NCBI RefSeq assembly: GCF_013267835.1
Contig: NZ_CP053939.1
Coordinates: 1,488,001-1,552,000, forward strand
Origin: Neisseria mucosa
GTDB taxonomy: Bacteria; Pseudomonadota; Gammaproteobacteria; Burkholderiales; Neisseriaceae
Direction of reading: 5' to 3'
DNA: 64,000 nt
Positions 42,289-50,336 of the stretch are shown here, one piece after another. How positions within the stretch are numbered: the stretch's first letter is position 1; each line of letters begins with the position of its first letter. A program made the translations under genes and the position numbers. Under the pieces are notes generated by a model. It was given only the letters and a program-made list of their open reading frames with translations. It was not told the origin of the DNA and did not search any database.

Positions 42289-43152
42289 ATGTGGAACACC
42301 ATGCATGAATGGCTGAACGCTTTGCCTGTCAGTGAAGAAATCATCAAATCGGCATTGATGTCGGTATTGATGATTGTGGCCGTTATTGCCGGGCGCAGCA
42401 TTTTGCTCTCGGCGCATTTTCGCAGCCATCCGGATTTGAGCATTGAAAACAAACGCCGCTCGCTGGTGTTCAGCCGCAACGTAACCATGTTGCTGATCCT
42501 GCTCGGGCTGGCGATGATTTGGGCGGCGCAGATTCAAACTTTGGCCTTGTCGATGTTTGCAGTGGCCGCGGCGATTGTGGTGGCAACCAAAGAGCTGATT
42601 ATGTGTTTGTCCGGCAGCATCCTGCGCTCGGTAACCAAACAATACTCCATCGGCGACTACATCGAAATCAACGGCCTGCGCGGACGGGTGGTCGATATCA
42701 ATATGCTGAACACGCTGATGATGCAAATCGGCCCTAATCCGTTGATCGGCCAGCTTTCCGGCAAAACGCTCTCGTTTCCCAACAGCCTGCTTTTGAGCCA
42801 TACCGTGCGCCGCGACAATATTTTGGGCAATTATGTGATTCATACGGTGGAAATCCCCGTGCCGATTCATTTGGATTCGGACGAAATCATAGGCCGTCTG
42901 AAAGATGTGCTTGAGCCGTTGTGCGCGGCCTATGTTCCCGTTATCCAACAATATTTGGAAAACGTCCAAGCGCAAAAACTCTTTATTACCCCCGCCGCCC
43001 AGCCGCGCGTGTCCCGCGTGCCGCACGATGACAAGGTGTACCACATTATCGTACGCTTCGCATCCCCCGTTTCCAAACGGCTGGAAATACAACAGGCCGT
43101 CTTAGACGAATTTTTGCGCACGCAATACCGACTGATCAACCAAACAAAATAG
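42289..43152 (+). CDS. Small mechanosensitive channel, MscS family
   Basis: A 287-aa inner-membrane protein with two or three hydrophobic helices at the N terminus (ALMSVLMIVAVIAGRSIL, VTMLLILLGLAMIWAAQIQ), then the pore-helix and beta-domain signature (VVATKELIMCLSGSILRSVTKQYSIGDYIEINGLRGRVVDINMLNTLM), typical of MscS proteins. It would gate under membrane tension and release solutes on hypo-osmotic shock. RBS AAAGGAAACAGG precedes the ATG. A DUS encodes IIGRLKDVL in the cytosolic domain. The gene is probably in an operon with the EVE-like gene. Confidence 0.85.
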   Translation: MWNTMHEWLNALPVSEEIIKSALMSVLMIVAVIAGRSILLSAHFRSHPDLSIENKRRSLVFSRNVTMLLILLGLAMIWAAQIQTLALSMFAVAAAIVVATKELIMCLSGSILRSVTKQYSIGDYIEINGLRGRVVDINMLNTLMMQIGPNPLIGQLSGKTLSFPNSLLLSHTVRRDNILGNYVIHTVEIPVPIHLDSDEIIGRLKDVLEPLCAAYVPVIQQYLENVQAQKLFITPAAQPRVSRVPHDDKVYHIIVRFASPVSKRLEIQQAVLDEFLRTQYRLINQTK

Positions 43153-43223
43153 TACGGTGTGTTTATTGATACAATCAAATCCCTTACAATAATAAAGTTC
43201 ACAATCAACAATAAGGAAAAGTC

Positions 43224-44090
43224 ATGTTGCCCGAATCAGCCCTTGCCGAAATGTACCCCGTCATTATGACCCCCAGCCATGACGGCAAATATTTCCACAA
43301 CTACACCCTCTCGCTTCTGAACATCGTCCACACCAACGCCTCCCTCGGCCTGCCGCTGCAAGTAATGATGCAGCGCGGCGAAAGCCTGATTACGCGCGCG
43401 CGCAACAACTGCGTGGCCAAATTTTTGGAAAACAAAGAATGGACGCATTTATTCTGGATTGACTCCGACATCGGCTTCTCTCCCGATTCATTCTACCGCC
43501 TGCTCTTGGCCGATAAAGACGTTGTGGCCGGCGTTTATCCGCTCAAACGCGAAAACTGGCCCCAAGCAGGCCTTCCTGCCGGCATGACCCAAGCCGATTT
43601 CGAACGTATGTACACTTCTTACACCGTCAACACCAACGACAAAAATAAAAACGGCGAAATCGTCCTGAAAGTCGATGAAGAAGGCTTTATGAAGGTTCAT
43701 GACGCACCAACCGGCTTCATGGTCATCAAGCGCAGCGTATTTGAAAAAATGATAGAGGCTTATCCCGAGTTGAACTACGTCTCCGACAGCGACTACAGCC
43801 CGGAAAACAAAGGCCTGCACTACCGCTTCTTCGACTGCATGGTCGATCCCGAAAGCAAACGCTACCTGTCCGAAGACTACACCTTCTGCCACCTCTGGCG
43901 ACAAATCGGCGGCGAAGTGTACGTCGATGTACAATCCAACCTGACCCACCAAGGCGCAAAAGTGTATCACGGCTCGTTTGCCGAATCCCTGCAAACCAAT
44001 GTTGCCAATGCGGTTTACGCCCCCGAAGGCACCACCATGCGCCTCGAACTGGCCGCCCCGTTGCACGCCAATCCGCGCGGTCCGGAATAA
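43224..44090 (+). CDS. Glycosyltransferase-like protein (GT2/Anp1-like fold)
   Basis: A 288-aa cytosolic protein with a GT-A fold: HLFWIDSDIGFSPDSFYRLL contains a D-x-D nucleotide-metal motif (DSD), preceded by QRGESLITRARNNCVAKFLE and followed by DVVAGVYPLKRENWPQ. Such proteins occur next to capsule or LPS genes and singly elsewhere; acceptor and sugar are unknown. A C-terminal segment DYTFCHLWRQIGGEVYVDVQSNLTHQGAKVYHG resembles the acceptor part of this group. RBS AAGGAAAAG precedes the ATG. It stands alone between mscS and prlC, and is not linked to the polysaccharide locus. Confidence 0.7.
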   Translation: MLPESALAEMYPVIMTPSHDGKYFHNYTLSLLNIVHTNASLGLPLQVMMQRGESLITRARNNCVAKFLENKEWTHLFWIDSDIGFSPDSFYRLLLADKDVVAGVYPLKRENWPQAGLPAGMTQADFERMYTSYTVNTNDKNKNGEIVLKVDEEGFMKVHDAPTGFMVIKRSVFEKMIEAYPELNYVSDSDYSPENKGLHYRFFDCMVDPESKRYLSEDYTFCHLWRQIGGEVYVDVQSNLTHQGAKVYHGSFAESLQTNVANAVYAPEGTTMRLELAAPLHANPRGPE

Positions 44091-44159
44091 GGTTGGCCGA
44101 CAGGCAGGCAAAACACTTTAATTCTGCCTGTCTGCCACCATATAACGCCTATCGTTTTC

Positions 44160-44188
44160 TTTTCAGACGGCCTAAAGGCCGTCTGAAA
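44160..44188. repeat. Back-to-back DUS pair upstream of prlC
   Basis: TTTTCAGACGGCCT directly abuts AAAGGCCGTCTGAAA; the two copies share a centre at 44173-44175. It lies 24 bases before the prlC start, in the leader and not at a gene end. Confidence 0.75.
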
Positions 44189-44211
44189 CCATCTTATTCA
44201 GGAGAAACCAT

Positions 44212-46248
44212 ATGAGCGACAACGTCCTGCTCCACTTGGGCGAAGAACCCCGTTTCGACCAAATCAAAACCGAAGACATCAAACCCGCCCTGCAAACCGC
44301 CATTGCCGAAGCGCGCGAACAAATCGCCGCCATCAAAGCACAAACGCACACCGACTGGGCCAACACTGTCGAAAAACTGACCGACATTACCGAACGCGTC
44401 GGCCGCATTTGGAGCGTGGTTTCCCATCTCAACTCCGTGGTCGATACGCCCGAATTGCGTGCCGTATACAACGAATTGATGCCAGAAATCACCATCTTCT
44501 TCACCGAAATCGGTCAAGACATCGAGTTGTACAACCGCTTTAAAATCATCAAAAACTCTGCCGAATTCGACACCCTCTCCCCGGCGCAGCAAACCAAGCT
44601 CAACCACGACTTGCGCGATTTCGTCCTCAGCGGTGCCGAATTGCCGCCCGAACAGCAGGCAGAACTGGCGCAACTGCAAACCGAAGGCGCGCAACTGGGT
44701 GCCAAATTCGCACAAAACATCCAAGACGCAACCGACGCTTTCGGCATTTACTTTGACGATGCCGCGCCGCTTGCCGGCATTCCCGAAGACTCCCTCGCCA
44801 TGTTTGCCGCCGCCGCGCAAAGCGAAGGCAAAACAGGCTACAAAATCGGCCTGCAAATTCCGCACTACCTCGCCGTCATCCAATACGCCGACAACCGCGA
44901 ACTGCGCGAACAAATCTACCGCGCCTACGTTACCCGTGCCAGCGAATTGTCCGACGACGGCAAATTCGACAATACGGCCAACATCGACCGCACCCTCGAA
45001 AACGCATTGAAAACCGCCAAACTGCTCGGTTTCAAAAACTACGCCGAGCTGTCGCTGGCAACCAAAATGGCCGACACGCCCGAACAGGTTTTAAACTTCC
45101 TGCACGACCTCGCCCGCCGAGCCAAACCGTTTGCCGAAAAAGACTTTGCCGAAATCAAGGCCTTTGCGTGCGAAAACCTGAATATCGAAGACCCGCAATC
45201 GTGGGATTTGAGCTACGCCGCCGAAAAACTGCGCCAAGCCAAATACGCCTTCAGCGAAGCCGAAGTGAAAAAATACTTCCCTATCAGCAAAGTCTTGGCA
45301 GGCCTGTTTGCCCAAATCAAAAAACTCTACGGCATCGAGCTGGCTGAAAAAACCGTCCCCGTTTGGCACAAAGACGTGCGCTATTTCGAGCTGAAACAAG
45401 ACGGCCAAACCATCGGCGGCGTTTACATGGATTTGTACGCACGCGAAGGCAAACGCGGCGGCGCATGGATGGACGGCTACAAAAGCCGTCGCCGTTTCGC
45501 CGACGGTACGCTGCAACTGCCGACCGCCTACCTCGTCTGCAACTTCACCCCGCCTGTAGGCGACAAAGAAGCGCGTTTGAGCCACGATGAAATCATCACC
45601 CTCTTCCACGAAACTGGCCACGGCCTGCACCACTTGTTGACCCAAGTTGACGAAGTGGGCGTATCCGGCATCAACGGCGTCGAATGGGACGCGGTCGAGC
45701 TGCCTAGCCAATTCATGGAAAACTTCGTCTGGGAATACGACGTATTGGCGCAAATGTCCTCGCACGAAGAAACCGGCGCGGTATTGCCGAAAGAGCTGTT
45801 CGACAAAATGCACGCCGCCAAAAACTTCCAACGCGGTATGTTCCTCGTCCGTCAAATGGAATTTGCCCTCTTCGACATGGAAATCTACCATCAGGAAGAT
45901 GAAGGCCGTCTGAAAGAATGGCCGCAAATCTTGGACAAAGTGCGTCAAGAAGTCGCCGTAACCCAACCGCCGGCATACAACCGCTTTGCCTTGAGCTTCA
46001 GCCACATCTTCGCCGGCGGCTACGCCGCAGGCTATTACAGCTACGCATGGGCGGAAGTTTTGAGCGCAGACGCTTACGCAGCGTTTGAAGAAAGCGACGA
46101 CGTGGCCGAAACCGGCCGCCGCTTCTGGAAAGAAGTGCTGGCCGTCGGCGGTTCGCGCAGCGCAGCAGAATCCTTCAAAGCCTTCCGCGGCCGCGAACCA
46201 AGCCTGGATGCCCTGCTCCGCCACAGCGGTTTCGACAACGCAGCTTGA
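44212..46248 (+). CDS. prlC: Oligopeptidase A (M3 metallopeptidase)
   Basis: A 678-aa cytosolic zinc peptidase that degrades short peptides, including cleaved signal peptides. The zinc motif HETGH begins near residue 466 (ITLFHETGHGLHHLL), with a downstream Glu ligand in the GINGVEWDAVELPSQFMENF segment. The length and the C-terminal block FAGGYAAGYYSYAWAEVLSADAY are typical of oligopeptidase A. RBS CAGGAG precedes the ATG. A DUS encodes DEGRLKEWP near residue 565. It is closed by a DUS-pair terminator. Confidence 0.95.
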   Translation: MSDNVLLHLGEEPRFDQIKTEDIKPALQTAIAEAREQIAAIKAQTHTDWANTVEKLTDITERVGRIWSVVSHLNSVVDTPELRAVYNELMPEITIFFTEIGQDIELYNRFKIIKNSAEFDTLSPAQQTKLNHDLRDFVLSGAELPPEQQAELAQLQTEGAQLGAKFAQNIQDATDAFGIYFDDAAPLAGIPEDSLAMFAAAAQSEGKTGYKIGLQIPHYLAVIQYADNRELREQIYRAYVTRASELSDDGKFDNTANIDRTLENALKTAKLLGFKNYAELSLATKMADTPEQVLNFLHDLARRAKPFAEKDFAEIKAFACENLNIEDPQSWDLSYAAEKLRQAKYAFSEAEVKKYFPISKVLAGLFAQIKKLYGIELAEKTVPVWHKDVRYFELKQDGQTIGGVYMDLYAREGKRGGAWMDGYKSRRRFADGTLQLPTAYLVCNFTPPVGDKEARLSHDEIITLFHETGHGLHHLLTQVDEVGVSGINGVEWDAVELPSQFMENFVWEYDVLAQMSSHEETGAVLPKELFDKMHAAKNFQRGMFLVRQMEFALFDMEIYHQEDEGRLKEWPQILDKVRQEVAVTQPPAYNRFALSFSHIFAGGYAAGYYSYAWAEVLSADAYAAFEESDDVAETGRRFWKEVLAVGGSRSAAESFKAFRGREPSLDALLRHSGFDNAA

Positions 46249-46294
46249 TTTGAAAATCCGCCGTTTTAAACAGAACGGTTGCTGATTCAACACT

Positions 46295-46328
46295 AAAGGC
46301 CGTCTGAAATGTTTCAGACGGCCTTTTT
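46295..46328. terminator. DUS-pair terminator after prlC
   Basis: AAAGGCCGTCTGAAA (46295-46309) pairs with TTTCAGACGGCCTTT (46312-46326), followed by TTATA. Confidence 0.85.
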
Positions 46329-46453
46329 ATAATTAATTCAATATTTTCAGCAAAACAAATAAAACCATTCAGCCGATAAAACCACCCGGCACGGAACGCC
46401 GCAGCGGTTGCCATGCTCAATATTTTCCCAATGCGGAAGCCGCCCATAAAAAC

Positions 46454-46473
46454 AGGGCATGTTCCCATGCCCT
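46454..46473 (-). terminator. Hairpin downstream of the minus-strand small gene
   Basis: AGGGCATG (46454-46461) pairs with CATGCCCT (46466-46473). On the minus strand it is followed by GTTTTTA, so it may terminate the gene at 46610-46873. The remainder of the gap 46329-46609 holds nothing recognisable. Confidence 0.6.
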
Positions 46474-46609
46474 ATCATTTGAATTTCAGACGGTCTTTCG
46501 GTTATCAAAACTTATTAGGAACAATGAGTGCGCCCTGCCCCTAACAAAATTTTCGAGAAAACAGAAGTCCGCATTTCAAACTCCTATCTCCCCCGGCCCA
46601 TCGCTCAAA

Positions 46610-46873
46610 TCAATTTTTGCCCTTTTTATCGCCGGCGGCCAAACGCATATTGATAAATTCCATCATCAAATCTTTTTTCGCCCAGAAAAAGGTTTTCATT
46701 TTTTCCAAAGAATAGATTTTCCGAATCATCGTCGGCAATCCTGCGTGAACAATGGCCGCGACTTCGCCATTGGTTGTTTCATTGTCCATGGCGGCTTTGA
46801 GGTTTAGATTGTGCGTATTCAGGTAGTCGCAAAGCGCTTTTCTGACGCTGCTGCTGATTTCAAATTGTTTCAT
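46610..46873 (-). CDS. Hypothetical small basic protein
   Basis: An 87-aa protein that I do not recognise. It is soluble, basic at the C terminus (AAGDKKGKN), with predicted helices in KALCDYLNTHNLNLKAAMD and a hydrophobic patch GEVAAIVHAGLPTMIRKIYSL. There is no signal peptide and no Cys pair. The ATG at 46873 has GGA nine bases upstream. Composition is near neutral, with more A+T than neighbours. It is isolated between prlC and the hemJ-like gene, with its own hairpin downstream, which speaks for a real single-gene unit. It could be a regulator or a remnant. Confidence 0.55.
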   Translation of the reverse strand: MKQFEISSSVRKALCDYLNTHNLNLKAAMDNETTNGEVAAIVHAGLPTMIRKIYSLEKMKTFFWAKKDLMMEFINMRLAAGDKKGKN

Positions 46874-47107
46874 GTTTTCCGTCCATAATGCTTTTATAGT
46901 TAAATAGCATAGGATTCTAGCAAGTTTTTTGCATTATGCATATCTCAATGTGCATATTATTGCGGAATTTACAATTTGGCTTTTGGGTAAAATCATGCCT
47001 GCAACACATTGTTGCGGCGCACCCTGTCGGATTGTTTTGACTATTTTGTTTCGGCCTGGGCCGCATTGCGGATAAAATAACGGTTTTAGGTGTTGAGGCC
47101 GTCTGAA

Positions 47108-47527
47108 ATGTATTTGTGGTTTAAGCTGTTGCACATATTTTTTGTGATTTCTTGGTTTGCAGGACTGTTTTATCTGCCGCGGATTTATGTGAATCTGGCG
47201 CAATTGGAACCCGGCAGCGCGGAATATGTACGGCTGACGGATATGTCGCAGCGGCTGTACCGCTTTATGTCACCTTTGGGCTGGGGAACGCTGATATTCG
47301 GCGCGGCCATCGGCTTTGTCAACAATTGGTGGGGCAACGGCTGGCTGGCGGTTAAATTATTGTGCGGCCTGCTGCTCTTGGCCTACCAGCTTTATTGCGG
47401 CCTGCTGCTGCGCCGTTTCCAAAACGGCAGCAATGTGTATTCGCACCGCTGGTATCGGGTATTCAACGAACTCCCCGTTTTAATGATGGTGGCCGCGCTT
47501 TATATGGTGGTTTTCAAGCCGTTTTAA
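47108..47527 (+). CDS. hemJ: HemJ-like/CopD-family membrane protein
   Basis: A 139-aa membrane protein with four hydrophobic helices (LWFKLLHIFFVISWFAGLFY, LGWGTLIFGAAIGFV, WLAVKLLCGLLLLAYQLYCG, LPVLMMVAALYMVVF). The pattern KLLHIF-x-VISWFAGLFYLPR is that of UPF0093/HemJ, an oxygen-dependent protoporphyrinogen oxidase that acts in haem synthesis; the His and Arg in these segments are conserved. The ATG at 47108 is preceded directly by a DUS (GAGGCCGTCTGAA), which leaves no clear Shine-Dalgarno, so the start is inferred from the family. Confidence 0.8.
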   Translation: MYLWFKLLHIFFVISWFAGLFYLPRIYVNLAQLEPGSAEYVRLTDMSQRLYRFMSPLGWGTLIFGAAIGFVNNWWGNGWLAVKLLCGLLLLAYQLYCGLLLRRFQNGSNVYSHRWYRVFNELPVLMMVAALYMVVFKPF

Positions 47528-47565
47528 TCTTCAGACGGCCTGTTTGGTAAATAAGGAAAGAATTC

Positions 47566-48036
47566 ATGACGGTCGAAATTGAACGCCGCTTTTTGCTGGC
47601 GGATGACAGTTGGCGCGAAGCGGCAGGCGAGCCGCTGGTATTGCAACAGGGCTATTTGAGCGTGGAAAAAGAGCGCACCATCCGTGTGCGGATTATCGGT
47701 TCGCAAGCCTGGCTGACCCTGAAAGGCTATATTTCCGACATGACGCGCAGCGAATTTGAATACGAAATTCCTCTGGCTCACGCGCAAGCGATGATGGCGG
47801 ATATGTGCCCGTTTAAAATGGAAAAATACCGCTATCGTGTCGAATTTGAAGGCTTTGTGTATGAAATCGACGAATATTTCGGCGACAATGCGCCCTTGAT
47901 TGTGGCGGAAATCGAATTGCCGTCTGAAGATACCGAGTTCCCCAAACCGTCTTGGTTGGGCAAGGAAATCACGTCAGACGGAAAATTCACTAATGCGTAT
48001 TTGAGCAAACATCCGTATTCGTCTTGGACGGAATAA
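47566..48036 (+). CDS. CYTH-domain protein
   Basis: A 156-aa CYTH (adenylate cyclase/thiamine triphosphatase) tunnel-fold protein. The signature E-x-E-R-(K/R)-F is at the N terminus (MTVEIERRFLL), followed by the barrel segments TIRVRIIGSQAWLTLKG, EFEYEIPLAHA and YRYRVEFEGFVYEIDEYFG, which supply the inward charged residues for triphosphate and metal. Members hydrolyse inorganic triphosphate or act on other triphosphates; the substrate here is unknown. RBS AAGGAAAG precedes the ATG. A clear terminator follows. Confidence 0.88.
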   Translation: MTVEIERRFLLADDSWREAAGEPLVLQQGYLSVEKERTIRVRIIGSQAWLTLKGYISDMTRSEFEYEIPLAHAQAMMADMCPFKMEKYRYRVEFEGFVYEIDEYFGDNAPLIVAEIELPSEDTEFPKPSWLGKEITSDGKFTNAYLSKHPYSSWTE

Positions 48037-48054
48037 CGGGTACAACCCACATAC

Positions 48055-48085
48055 AAAAAAGGCATGTATCAAACATGCCTTTTTT
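48055..48085. terminator. Terminator after the CYTH gene
   Basis: AAAAAAGGCATGT (48055-48067) pairs with ACATGCCTTTTTT (48073-48085), 13 bp, five-base loop; bidirectional by sequence. Confidence 0.9.
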
Positions 48086-48191
48086 CTTTCTTTTCAGACG
48101 GCCTGATTTGCCTTACCGATATTTGCATCGAGCTGCTTTCGACATACCGTTTCAAATATCGGGCAAGCCCGTGTATTTTATCCGTGTAGTC

Positions 48192-48905
48192 TTATGCCGG
48201 ACGGCAGGCCACCATGTAGTTAACTTCGGTCGAGTCGCACAGGGAATAACGGCCGCTCAACAAATTGTAGGTCATGCCCTTGCTGCCGACGGTATCCAAT
48301 CCGGCTTGGCGGCACATGCGCGCGAGTTCTGCCGGCGTGATGAATTTTTTCCAGTCGTGCGTGCCTTTGGGGACGAATTTCAACAGATATTCCGCACCGA
48401 CTATCAGATGCAGATAAGATTTGGGATTGCGGTTGATGGTGGAGAAAAACACCATGCCGTCTGGTTTGACCAGTTTCGCACAGGCTTGAACGATGGCGGC
48501 CGGATCGGGAACGTGTTCCATCATTTCCATACACGTTACCACATCGAAGCTGTGCGGCTGCTCGGCGGCGAGGTCTTCGACGCGGATGCAGCGGTAATCG
48601 ATATTGGCAACGTGTTGGCTGGCCGCATGGGCAGCGGCGGTTTGCAGGGATTTTTCCGCCATATCGATGCCGGTCACGTGTTCTGCGCCGCGTTTGGCCA
48701 TGCTTTCGGACAAAATACCGCCGCCGCAGCCTACATCCAACACACGTTTGCCTGCCAATCCGGCATAGCCGTCGATATAGTCGAGGCGCAAGGGGTTGAT
48801 GTCATGCAGGGGCTTGAATTCGCCGTTTTTATCCCACCATTTGTCGGCGATTTGGCTGAACTTGGCGATTTCGCCGGCATCTACGTTGTCGTGTTGATTG
48901 CTCAT
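48192..48905 (-). CDS. ubiG: Ubiquinone biosynthesis O-methyltransferase UbiG
   Basis: A 237-aa SAM-dependent methyltransferase that performs both O-methylation steps of ubiquinone synthesis. The SAM motif is [20 protein letters not shown]; other UbiG blocks are [29 protein letters not shown] and [13 protein letters not shown]. The C terminus carries [21 protein letters not shown]. The ATG at 48905 has CAGGAG seven bases upstream. It is convergent with the CYTH gene. Confidence 0.96.
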   Translation of the reverse strand: MSNQHDNVDAGEIAKFSQIADKWWDKNGEFKPLHDINPLRLDYIDGYAGLAGKRVLDVGCGGGILSESMAKRGAEHVTGIDMAEKSLQTAAAHAASQHVANIDYRCIRVEDLAAEQPHSFDVVTCMEMMEHVPDPAAIVQACAKLVKPDGMVFFSTINRNPKSYLHLIVGAEYLLKFVPKGTHDWKKFITPAELARMCRQAGLDTVGSKGMTYNLLSGRYSLCDSTEVNYMVACRPA

Positions 48906-49024
48906 GGTTTGCTCCTGCATAAAATCATTCGCCTGATTTTAGCCGATTGTGCTTCAAAATAAAATGTTTCAGACGGCCTTTGCCCGTTTATCGGCCCTAT
49001 TTCAACTTTCATCCGCCTGCCCAT

Positions 49025-49054
49025 AAAAAACGCACCTTGCGGCAAGGTGCGTTT
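49025..49054 (-). terminator. Terminator of the lipoprotein cytochrome gene
   Basis: AAACGCACCTTGC (49028-49040) pairs with GCAAGGTGCGTTT (49042-49054); on the minus strand it ends in TTTTTT. Confidence 0.85.
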
Positions 49055-49067
49055 CAATCGGCATGAT

Positions 49068-49601
49068 TTAGAATTTAGCGCCAGATTCGTTGGCCATGTA
49101 GTCAACTGCGGCTTTCACTTCGTCGTCGCTCAAGCTGCTGTTGCCGCCTTTGGCAGGCATGGAATTAAAGCCTTCGAGGGCGTGCTTGTGCAAGGTGTCT
49201 TTGCCTTGTTTAATGCGAGGCGCCCAGTCTTCTTTTTTGCCTACGGCCGGAGCGCCGGGAATCAAGCCGCCGTGGCATGCTTTACAGTTCGCTTCAAAAA
49301 CGGCTTTGCCGTCCACTTTGGCGGATTCGGCAGGCTTGGCTTCAGCGGCAGGTGCTTCGGCTTTCTCTTCGGGCTTGGCGGCTTCTTCAGGTTTGGTGAC
49401 TTCCTCTGCTTTGCTGGCGGCGGCTTCAACCTTATCGGCAGCTTCTTGAGCAGCAGATGCAGTCGCATCGGCAGCAGAAGCGGCTTCGTTTTTCACTTCA
49501 GATGCAACGGCTTGAGCAGTCTCTTGTGTCTCCTGTTTAGCCTCTTGGGAACAAGCTGTCAAACCAGCCATCATCATTACGGCAATCAGTAATTTGTTCA
49601 T
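49068..49601 (-). CDS. Lipoprotein monohaem cytochrome c with long flexible tether
   Basis: A 177-aa class I cytochrome c. A lipoprotein signal ends at LTAC with Cys17. Residues about 20-95 form an Ala/Lys/Glu/Pro-rich tether, then one haem domain with the CXXCH motif at Cys106-His110 (NCKACHGG) and a Met ligand in GFNSMPAKGG. It would be tethered to the membrane and shuttle electrons in the periplasm. The haem domain is cytochrome c5-like; the single-haem lipoprotein build may correspond to the neisserial protein called cytochrome c2, but I cannot separate the two. It is encoded alone, upstream of ubiG on the same strand. Confidence 0.85.
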   Translation of the reverse strand: MNKLLIAVMMMAGLTACSQEAKQETQETAQAVASEVKNEAASAADATASAAQEAADKVEAAASKAEEVTKPEEAAKPEEKAEAPAAEAKPAESAKVDGKAVFEANCKACHGGLIPGAPAVGKKEDWAPRIKQGKDTLHKHALEGFNSMPAKGGNSSLSDDEVKAAVDYMANESGAKF

Positions 49602-50063
49602 GTTCTGTCTTTCCTTAATTTTATTTAAATCACTGTTTTATATAAACAGCTCAAAAATTCTAACACAGAAACTAATACTTTCGACCTACACTATAATAAA
49701 TATTGGTATAAATCAGATTTTGTCACAAAAACTGAAAAACATATTGACACCACCTCTCTACTCGGATAGAAATTACCCCATTTGTCATGAAGCGCAATAA
49801 CTTTCATTTTATTGTTCAAGCAGTTACTCATCTTATTTTCAAAGTTTCTTTTAAAATTCAACTTTTTACCGACTTCTCCATGAATAGCGTCAACCTGAAA
49901 GTCATCCCCATCCCAACCAGGCCGTCTGAACCCCAATCAGGTTTCAGACGGCCTTTTTGAATCATGTTAATAAACATTTGCCGCTTGGCCATGCAAAAGA
50001 CACCGGCAGGCCTACTTGTTTATAGAGTTTTTCATATTCCGACTACGATTTAATCCAATACCA
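49602..50063. other. AT-rich intergenic stretch
   Basis: About 460 bases without a supported gene. The first 300 bases are strongly AT-rich and would hold the cytochrome promoter. A DUS-pair hairpin lies at 49919-49957. A minus-strand frame of 81 codons (49691-49936) runs out of the DUS pair and has no RBS. Confidence 0.45.
49919..49957. terminator. Isolated DUS-pair hairpin
   Basis: AGGCCGTCTGAACC (49919-49932) pairs with GGTTTCAGACGGCCT (49940-49954) with a bulge, followed by TTTTGA. It is not directly behind any recognised gene; the nearest is the GIY-YIG gene on the minus strand, about 110 bases away. Confidence 0.7.
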
Positions 50064-50336
50064 TTAGCCTTTTGCCAAGGTTTCAGCTTCAGCCCACAAG
50101 CCCCGCTTCTGCTCCGCTGTCAATTTCTTAATCCCGATTTCCCGTTTCAGCGCCTCACTTTTAGTCAGGCCGTCTGAAACGATGCGCATCTCGACAGGCT
50201 TGTTCAAACGCGTGTATTTCGCGCCTTTTCCTGACAAATGCGCCGCAAACCGCTCTTGCGGACGGTTGCTGATGCCGCAATAAAACGCGCCGTTTTCGCA
50301 CAAAATCAGATAAACACACCAATTTTCCGCGTTCAT
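50064..50336 (-). CDS. GIY-YIG nuclease-domain protein (YhbQ/UPF0213 type)
   Basis: A 90-aa protein that is one GIY-YIG domain. The motifs are adapted: VYLILCENGAFYCGISNRPQERFAAH contains the Y-(L)-(I)...Y-C-G family core, with the catalytic Arg in NRPQERF and a later Glu in SEALKREIGIKKL. Such small proteins are thought to cleave or bind DNA branches; the role is unproven. The ATG overlaps the stop of the LysR gene by four bases (ATGA), which suggests translational coupling. A DUS encodes IVSDGLTKS. Confidence 0.85.
   Translation of the reverse strand: MNAENWCVYLILCENGAFYCGISNRPQERFAAHLSGKGAKYTRLNKPVEMRIVSDGLTKSEALKREIGIKKLTAEQKRGLWAEAETLAKG

Noticed and set aside
41677..43092. 471-codon minus-strand frame opposite the EVE-like and MscS genes
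   Set aside because: Low-complexity Arg/His/Gln-rich translation, no RBS, and both plus-strand genes have recognisable families.
45091..46293. 400-codon minus-strand frame opposite prlC
   Set aside because: Shadow frame; prlC is a full-length peptidase.
49691..49936. 81-codon minus-strand frame in the gap after the cytochrome gene
   Set aside because: Starts in a DUS hairpin, no RBS, no recognisable motif.
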